Below are positions 59,970 to 64,000 of a stretch of 64,000 nucleotides of DNA, piece after piece; within the stretch, counting starts at the first letter, position 1, and each line of letters starts with the position of its first letter. Source of the stretch: Paenibacillus melissococcoides. GTDB lineage: Bacteria > Bacillota > Bacilli > Paenibacillales > Paenibacillaceae. A program made the position numbers and the translations under genes. The notes beneath the pieces are model-generated. The model ran no database searches, had not been told where the DNA came from, and was given only the letters and a program-made list of their open reading frames with translations. The DNA is taken from positions 248,001 to 312,000 of the forward strand of contig CALYLO010000006.1 of assembly GCA_944800085.1 (NCBI GenBank). The letters are read 5' to 3'.

Positions 59970-60192
59970 CCTCTCGACCTCCTCTATAGAGGTAGTATGG
60001 ACGTTATTGCAGGCTTTCATAACCGCTGCAAGACGGAGATCGAGGAGCCTGCAAGAGGGACGGGAGCAGGGGGAGGAATGCCTTTCTCCGGAAAAAGCAA
60101 GAGACAAAATAGAGAGATTGCTAGAGAAAAACGAAGCATGGTGTTCCCCGGTTCACATCCATTCGCCATATTTCCTTTTTTCTTATTAGAAA

Positions 60193-60240
60193 TTCTATAT
60201 ATAGTATAGTACAATGATTTTCGCACACAATATATTGTGG
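60193..60240. promoter_or_regulatory. Tandem NrdR boxes upstream of nrdJ
   Basis: ACACAATATATTGTGG (60225-60240) closely fits the NrdR palindrome. A weaker TTCTATATATAGTATA lies at about 60193-60208, 32 bases away, which is three helical turns, the usual NrdR pair spacing. They overlap TATAGT-like promoter elements. No other gene-sized content in 59970-60327. Confidence 0.75.
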
Positions 60241-60327
60241 AAAATACATACATTGTACAATCCTTCAATTGTCGTGTGCGGTGGTAATCATTCAAGTAGC
60301 GATCAATATATAGGAGGTTGTGTTCTT

Positions 60328-62913
60328 TTGAATACGGGGCATAAGCACCGCTTGGAAGGCTTGAGCGAGAAAATATTTCTGGATCGGTACGCATGGAAGG
60401 ATGCGGACACGAACAACACCAAAGTAGGGGATGTCGTCCTGGTACTGACTAAAGACGATCCGAAATTTCCGGCGAAGGAAGTCGGAGAAGTGGTAGCGCG
60501 CGACGGCCGCTTCGTCTCTGTCAAGCTGCGAAGCGGAGAGCTGGTTCAATCCACGATTGAGAAGCTGACCTTGACGATAGAGAAGACGCCGGAAGAAATG
60601 TGGGATCGGCTGGCGGCTGCGATGGCATCGGTAGAACCAACCCCGGAAAAACAACAGGAATGGACGGAAAAGTTCCGTTATATATTGGACGACTGGAAGC
60701 TCGTCCCTGGCGGCCGCATCGCGGCAGGGGCCGGGGCAAGCGAGGAATTGACCCTGTTCAACTGCTACGTTATCCCTTCGCCGAAGGACAGCCGCGGCGG
60801 CATTATGGAGACATTGTCGGAGATGACCGAGATTATGGCCCGTGGCGGGGGCGTCGGCATTAACCTGTCGTCGCTTCGCCCGCGGCGCGCGATCGTGCGC
60901 GGGGTCAACGGCTCCTCCAGCGGCGCCGTCTCCTGGGGCGGCTTGTTCAGCTATACGACCGGACTGATCGAGCAGGGGGGCAGCCGACGGGGCGCGCTCA
61001 TGCTAATGATGAACGATTGGCATCCGGACGTCGTCGATTTCATTACGGTAAAGCAGACGATGGGCCAGGTGACGAACGCCAATCTGTCCGTCTGTGTCAG
61101 CAATGCCTTCATGAAGGCGGTCAAGGAAGATCTAGACTGGGAGCTGGTCTTCCCGGATACGTCCGATCCGGAGTATGACGAGCTGTGGGACGGAGACCTC
61201 GAAAAATGGAAGCAGGCCGGAAAAGCGGTCATTCCTTACCGCACCGTGAAAGCGCGGGAAATCTGGCATACGATTATCGAGTCGGCCTGGAAATCGGCCG
61301 AGCCGGGCGTCGTGTTCATGGAATACTACAACCAGATGTCGAACAGCTGGTATTTCAACCCGATTATCTGCACGAATCCGTGCGGGGAGCAGGGCTTGCC
61401 GGCCTGGGGCGTCTGCAATCTGTCCGCGCTCAATCTGTCCAAGTTCTATGACGAGGAGAAGCATGATGTCGCGTGGGACGAACTGTCGACCGTGACGCGC
61501 TATGCGGTGCGTTTCCTGGACAACGTGATCGACAAGACCCCTTATCATTTCGACAAAAATAAAGAGAACCAGCAGAACGAGCGCCGCGTCGGCTTGGGAT
61601 CGATGGGCTTGGCCGAGCTGATGATCAAGCTGGGCATCCGCTACGGCAGCCCGGAATCGCTTGAATTCCTCGATAAGCTGTTCGGCTTCATCGCGCGCGA
61701 ATCGTATCTCGCGTCGGCGGAGATCGCGGGCGAGAAGGGCGCGTTTCCGGCATTCGAGACCGAGCCGTACCTCCAGAGCGGCTTCATGAAGAACATGCTC
61801 GAGGTGTATCCGGAGGTCGGCGAAGCGATTCGCCGGCAGGGCATGCGCAATGTGACCGTCATTACGCAGGCGCCGACGGGCAGCACTGGCACGATGGTCG
61901 GCACCTCGACCGGCATCGAGCCGTACTTCGCTTTCAAATATTTCCGGCAAAGCCGCCTCGGCTTCGACGAGCAGTTCGTGCCGATCGCGCAGGAATGGAT
62001 GGACGCGCATCCGGGCGAGCAGCTGCCGGATTACTTCATTACGGCGATGGATCTGTCCGCCGAGGATCATATCCGTGCGCAGGCGGCGATCCAGCGCTGG
62101 GTGGACAGCTCGATCTCGAAGACGGCGAACTGCCCGAACGACTTCACGGTGGAAGAGACGAAGCGGCTGTATGAGCTGGCCTTCGATCTCGGCTGCAAGG
62201 GCGTGACGATCTACCGCGACGGCAGCCGCGACGTCCAGGTTCTGTCGACCGACAAGGGAGACAACAAGGAAGACGGGCAAGCTTGCCAGGCCGAAGCCGG
62301 AGCTCTGGCGGAAGAGGCGGCAGAAGCGCCGGCTGCTCCGGCGACCGCACAGGCAGTCGCGCCGAGCAACGGCGGGGGCGGCAATGTGTACAAGCGCCGT
62401 CCGCAAGTACTGCGCGGCGCGACTTATAAGGTGAATACGCCGTTCGGCATGGCTTATATTACGATTAATGATATGAACGGCATTCCGGGCGAGATTTTCC
62501 TGAACGTGGGCAAGGCCGGTTCCGATGTGTTCGCGATGGCGGAAGCGCTCGGCCGCGTCTGCTCGCTGTTCCTCCGCTACGGCGATCACGGCAACAAGGT
62601 CGAGCTGCTCATCAAGCACCTGAAGGGCATCGGCGGCTCCGGCGCGATCGGCTTCGGCGCCAACCGCGTCGAGTCGATTGCCGATGCGGTAGCCAAGGCG
62701 TTGGAGATTCACCAGCAGGAAGCGCTCGGACTCGGCGCCGAGGCGGACCCGGCTCCGATCGCCGCGACGATCGAGGCCCCGGTCATCGGGCTGAAGGAGA
62801 GCGGCAGCGCATCGGCCTCGCGCGACCTGTGCCCGTCCTGCGGCACCGCCTCGCTCCTGAACGTCGAGGGCTGCAAGACCTGCGCGAACTGCGGTTACAG
62901 CCGCTGCTCGTAG
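60328..62913 (+). CDS. nrdJ: Adenosylcobalamin-dependent (class II) ribonucleotide reductase NrdJ
   Basis: 861 residues from TTG 60328 (AGGAGG at 60312-60317; the in-frame ATG at 60214 lies inside the NrdR box region). Conserved parts: NCYVIPSPKDSRGGIMETLS, the radical/active-site NPCGEQGLPAWGVCNLSALN, the phosphate-binding APTGSTGTMVGTSTGIEPYF, and a C-terminal zinc-finger tail CPSCGTASLL ... CKTCANCGY with redox cysteines. A low-complexity Ala/Glu/Pro stretch lies at about residues 650-690. It reduces ribonucleotides using B12, with or without oxygen, and so depends on the cobalamin operon at 26-38 kb. Confidence 0.96.
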   Translation: MNTGHKHRLEGLSEKIFLDRYAWKDADTNNTKVGDVVLVLTKDDPKFPAKEVGEVVARDGRFVSVKLRSGELVQSTIEKLTLTIEKTPEEMWDRLAAAMASVEPTPEKQQEWTEKFRYILDDWKLVPGGRIAAGAGASEELTLFNCYVIPSPKDSRGGIMETLSEMTEIMARGGGVGINLSSLRPRRAIVRGVNGSSSGAVSWGGLFSYTTGLIEQGGSRRGALMLMMNDWHPDVVDFITVKQTMGQVTNANLSVCVSNAFMKAVKEDLDWELVFPDTSDPEYDELWDGDLEKWKQAGKAVIPYRTVKAREIWHTIIESAWKSAEPGVVFMEYYNQMSNSWYFNPIICTNPCGEQGLPAWGVCNLSALNLSKFYDEEKHDVAWDELSTVTRYAVRFLDNVIDKTPYHFDKNKENQQNERRVGLGSMGLAELMIKLGIRYGSPESLEFLDKLFGFIARESYLASAEIAGEKGAFPAFETEPYLQSGFMKNMLEVYPEVGEAIRRQGMRNVTVITQAPTGSTGTMVGTSTGIEPYFAFKYFRQSRLGFDEQFVPIAQEWMDAHPGEQLPDYFITAMDLSAEDHIRAQAAIQRWVDSSISKTANCPNDFTVEETKRLYELAFDLGCKGVTIYRDGSRDVQVLSTDKGDNKEDGQACQAEAGALAEEAAEAPAAPATAQAVAPSNGGGGNVYKRRPQVLRGATYKVNTPFGMAYITINDMNGIPGEIFLNVGKAGSDVFAMAEALGRVCSLFLRYGDHGNKVELLIKHLKGIGGSGAIGFGANRVESIADAVAKALEIHQQEALGLGAEADPAPIAATIEAPVIGLKESGSASASRDLCPSCGTASLLNVEGCKTCANCGYSRCS

Positions 62914-62988
62914 AAGACGATAGTCCCCCTGGATGGGTACTTGAGATAAGAATTAATGCTTATTAGGTGAGAATATTTCGTCACATAT

Positions 62989-63031
62989 AAGCCTGTAGCG
63001 GCAATGTTTGCTGGCTACAGGCTTTTTTAAC
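62989..63031 (+). terminator. nrdJ terminator
   Basis: AAGCCTGTAGC (62989-62999) pairs with GCTACAGGCTT (63014-63024), followed by TTTT. Confidence 0.88.
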
Positions 63032-63101
63032 TTTTGTGAGGGATACACCCGATATGGGAATTTTGATTGTACAAGCAAGTTGTTGTAAACATTCGGGCAT
63101 C

Positions 63102-63285
63102 TTAACAACGAACAAACGTAGTCACGGTTTCCACCGGCAGCTTGGAGAGATCTGCATCACGTTTGCCGCTCGTTTTGCGGCGTTTATACGTGATGGCTTC
63201 CTTCTCGGGCTCCGTCTCAGGCGGAGCGGTTGCTTCGGCTTCGTTAAACAGGTTCATCTCCAGTTGCTTGACGCTTACGAACGTC
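63102..63285 (-). mobile_element. IS66-family transposase fragment
   Basis: On the minus strand: QLEMNLFNEAEATA, then ITYKRRKTSGKRDADLSKLP and VETVTTFVRC before TAA at 63104-63102. This is the N-terminal linker region of IS66 TnpC (LFNEAE ... YKRRK..GKR). The rest of the transposase and its orf1/orf2 partners are gone; it is cut by an IS3-type fragment. Confidence 0.65.
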
Positions 63286-63418
63286 TAAATGGCTTGTCAC
63301 CCAACCAATATCGACGAGTTGTATAACGATAAGAAAACCCTCAGTTCTGTTAAATTGAACTGAGGGAAATAGACTAATTTTTTGTTTTTCCCCTGTCTAC
63401 TTGACAGGGGCACTTCAC
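63286..63418 (+). mobile_element. IS3-family right-end fragment
   Basis: The last codons of an IS3-type orfB (RLNGLSPNQYRRVV, stop at 63324-63326) are followed by a perfect CCCTCAGTTC/GAACTGAGGG hairpin (63341-63369 region). An end hairpin of CCCCTGTC/GACAGGGG follows at 63390-63410, resembling the terminal repeat of IS150-type elements. The left part of the element is missing. Confidence 0.5.
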
Positions 63419-63452
63419 TGACCGCTAGGTGGGGCTTATTTGACGTTTACCG

Positions 63453-63821
63453 TTACACCATACCGCCCGCGTCTTCAATAATTCTCATGGCTTTGTCAAA
63501 AGATTCCTCCTCCACCACAACAGTCAGCAAAATATCCCTTCCGGTGGGTCCACCCTGCCCCCCGTCACTCATTCCGCTTGCCGATACATTTGTAGCAGCT
63601 AGAACGTTGGTGGAATCACCTCCGAGCGTGTCCCCGAAGGTCACGGAGGTTAAACTGCCCATACTGCCGGTTAGATTCGGCGAACCGTATGAATCACTGG
63701 CTGGATACATGCTGAAACGATCAATTGACATGTCCACGACATGCAGCGCCTGCAGCTTCTTGGACACACTTTCGGCTTCTTCCGGACTTTTAAAATAGGC
63801 CAAAATATTTTTTTCTGCCAT
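63453..63821 (-). CDS. Hypothetical protein, stress-protein-like
   Basis: 122 residues from ATG 63821 (AGGTGAACG upstream). A ferredoxin-like start AEKNILAYFKSPEEAESVSK, a Ser/Gly/Thr-rich middle loop (SYGSPNLTGSMGSLTSVTFG) and a closing LLTVVVEEESFDKAMRIIED. The outer parts resemble the small alpha/beta proteins of the YflT/GsiB-like stress class, where a residue helix reads a signed offset, but I cannot name a family. Soluble, no signal peptide. The remaining 63822-64000 shows only its promoter region. Confidence 0.6.
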   Translation of the reverse strand: MAEKNILAYFKSPEEAESVSKKLQALHVVDMSIDRFSMYPASDSYGSPNLTGSMGSLTSVTFGDTLGGDSTNVLAATNVSASGMSDGGQGGPTGRDILLTVVVEEESFDKAMRIIEDAGGMV

Positions 63822-64000
63822 AACGTTCACCTGCCTGTGTTTATGGTCTGTTTTCTTAACGAGTAAAATAGGCTTTCATGCCTTTCATTAGATTCTGCCT
63901 AACCCGGAATGAATATGCGCATACGTCGGGAAAAAGCAGCAGTCCGGGTTCAAAACTTAATAAATGAGCCTGTAAAGACTGTAACCACTCCAAGTAGTCC

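Noticed and set aside
60214..60327. 38-codon extension of nrdJ from ATG 60214
   Set aside because: The ATG lies within the NrdR-box/promoter region, and AGGAGG is placed correctly only for TTG 60328.

Overview
The window looks like chromosome of a spore-forming Bacillales bacterium, most likely Paenibacillus. The evidence is a tricistronic gerA-type germination operon, CotF-like spore coat proteins, a Spo0E phosphatase, CwlD, yqzE, yqhG-yqhH, strong AGGAGG ribosome binding sites with frequent GTG/TTG starts, and GC-rich core genes interrupted by AT-richer accessory genes. The species assignment is inference.

Layout. 1-5.6 kb: end of a GntR regulator, then an HPr-like protein, a PRD regulator, a second PRD protein and four proteins of the SFCGS/DUF4312/DUF4311/DUF4310 set, which together look like an uncharacterised PTS-like transporter. 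tRNA-Leu(CAG) is at 5.7 kb. 6-10 kb: small accessory genes (secreted protein, broken acetyltransferase, nucleoside hydrolase, PadR-DUF4180 fusion, cyclase gene with a stop). 10-15 kb: a duplicated signalling locus with two HTH-TPR (RRNPP-type) receptors, a Spo0E phosphatase, a 36-residue exported-peptide candidate, and a receptor-Spo0E fusion. It is interrupted by an IS110 element. 15-24 kb: aldo/keto reductase, a broken TerD-like gene, IS605-like debris, a solitary CRISPR leader plus repeat, a DUF4261 remnant, an Rpn nuclease, a second leader with a 19-repeat type I-C-like array and no cas genes, and a second, inverted IS110 copy.

24.4-37.7 kb: a PAS chemoreceptor-like protein, then a cobalamin riboswitch followed by a 15-gene anaerobic cobalamin and cobalt-uptake operon (cbiC, D, E, T, F, G, H, J, cobA-hemD, cbiK, L, M, N, Q, O). 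At the far end (60-63 kb) sits a B12-dependent class II ribonucleotide reductase under probable NrdR control, which would consume the product. 37.8-39 kb: an Erm(D/K)-like rRNA methyltransferase with an RLR leader peptide and two terminator hairpins.

39-42 kb: small genes and remnants (SAM methyltransferase, catA remnant, YxeA, truncated heme monooxygenase with a Fur-like box). 41.9-48 kb: coat proteins, hfq, a Na+/H+ antiporter, gerAA-AB-AC. 48.7-52.4 kb: MMPL exporter with its MarR regulator. 52.5-63.9 kb: a Fur-box-preceded 34-residue membrane peptide, CwlD, YqzE, an unknown membrane-anchored protein, YqhG, YqhH helicase, nrdJ, nested IS66/IS3 remnants and a small hypothetical gene.

The best candidates for undescribed biology are the peptide-receptor/Spo0E locus (10.0-14.8 kb), including a TPR-Spo0E fusion, and the PTS-like DUF cluster (0.65-5.45 kb).
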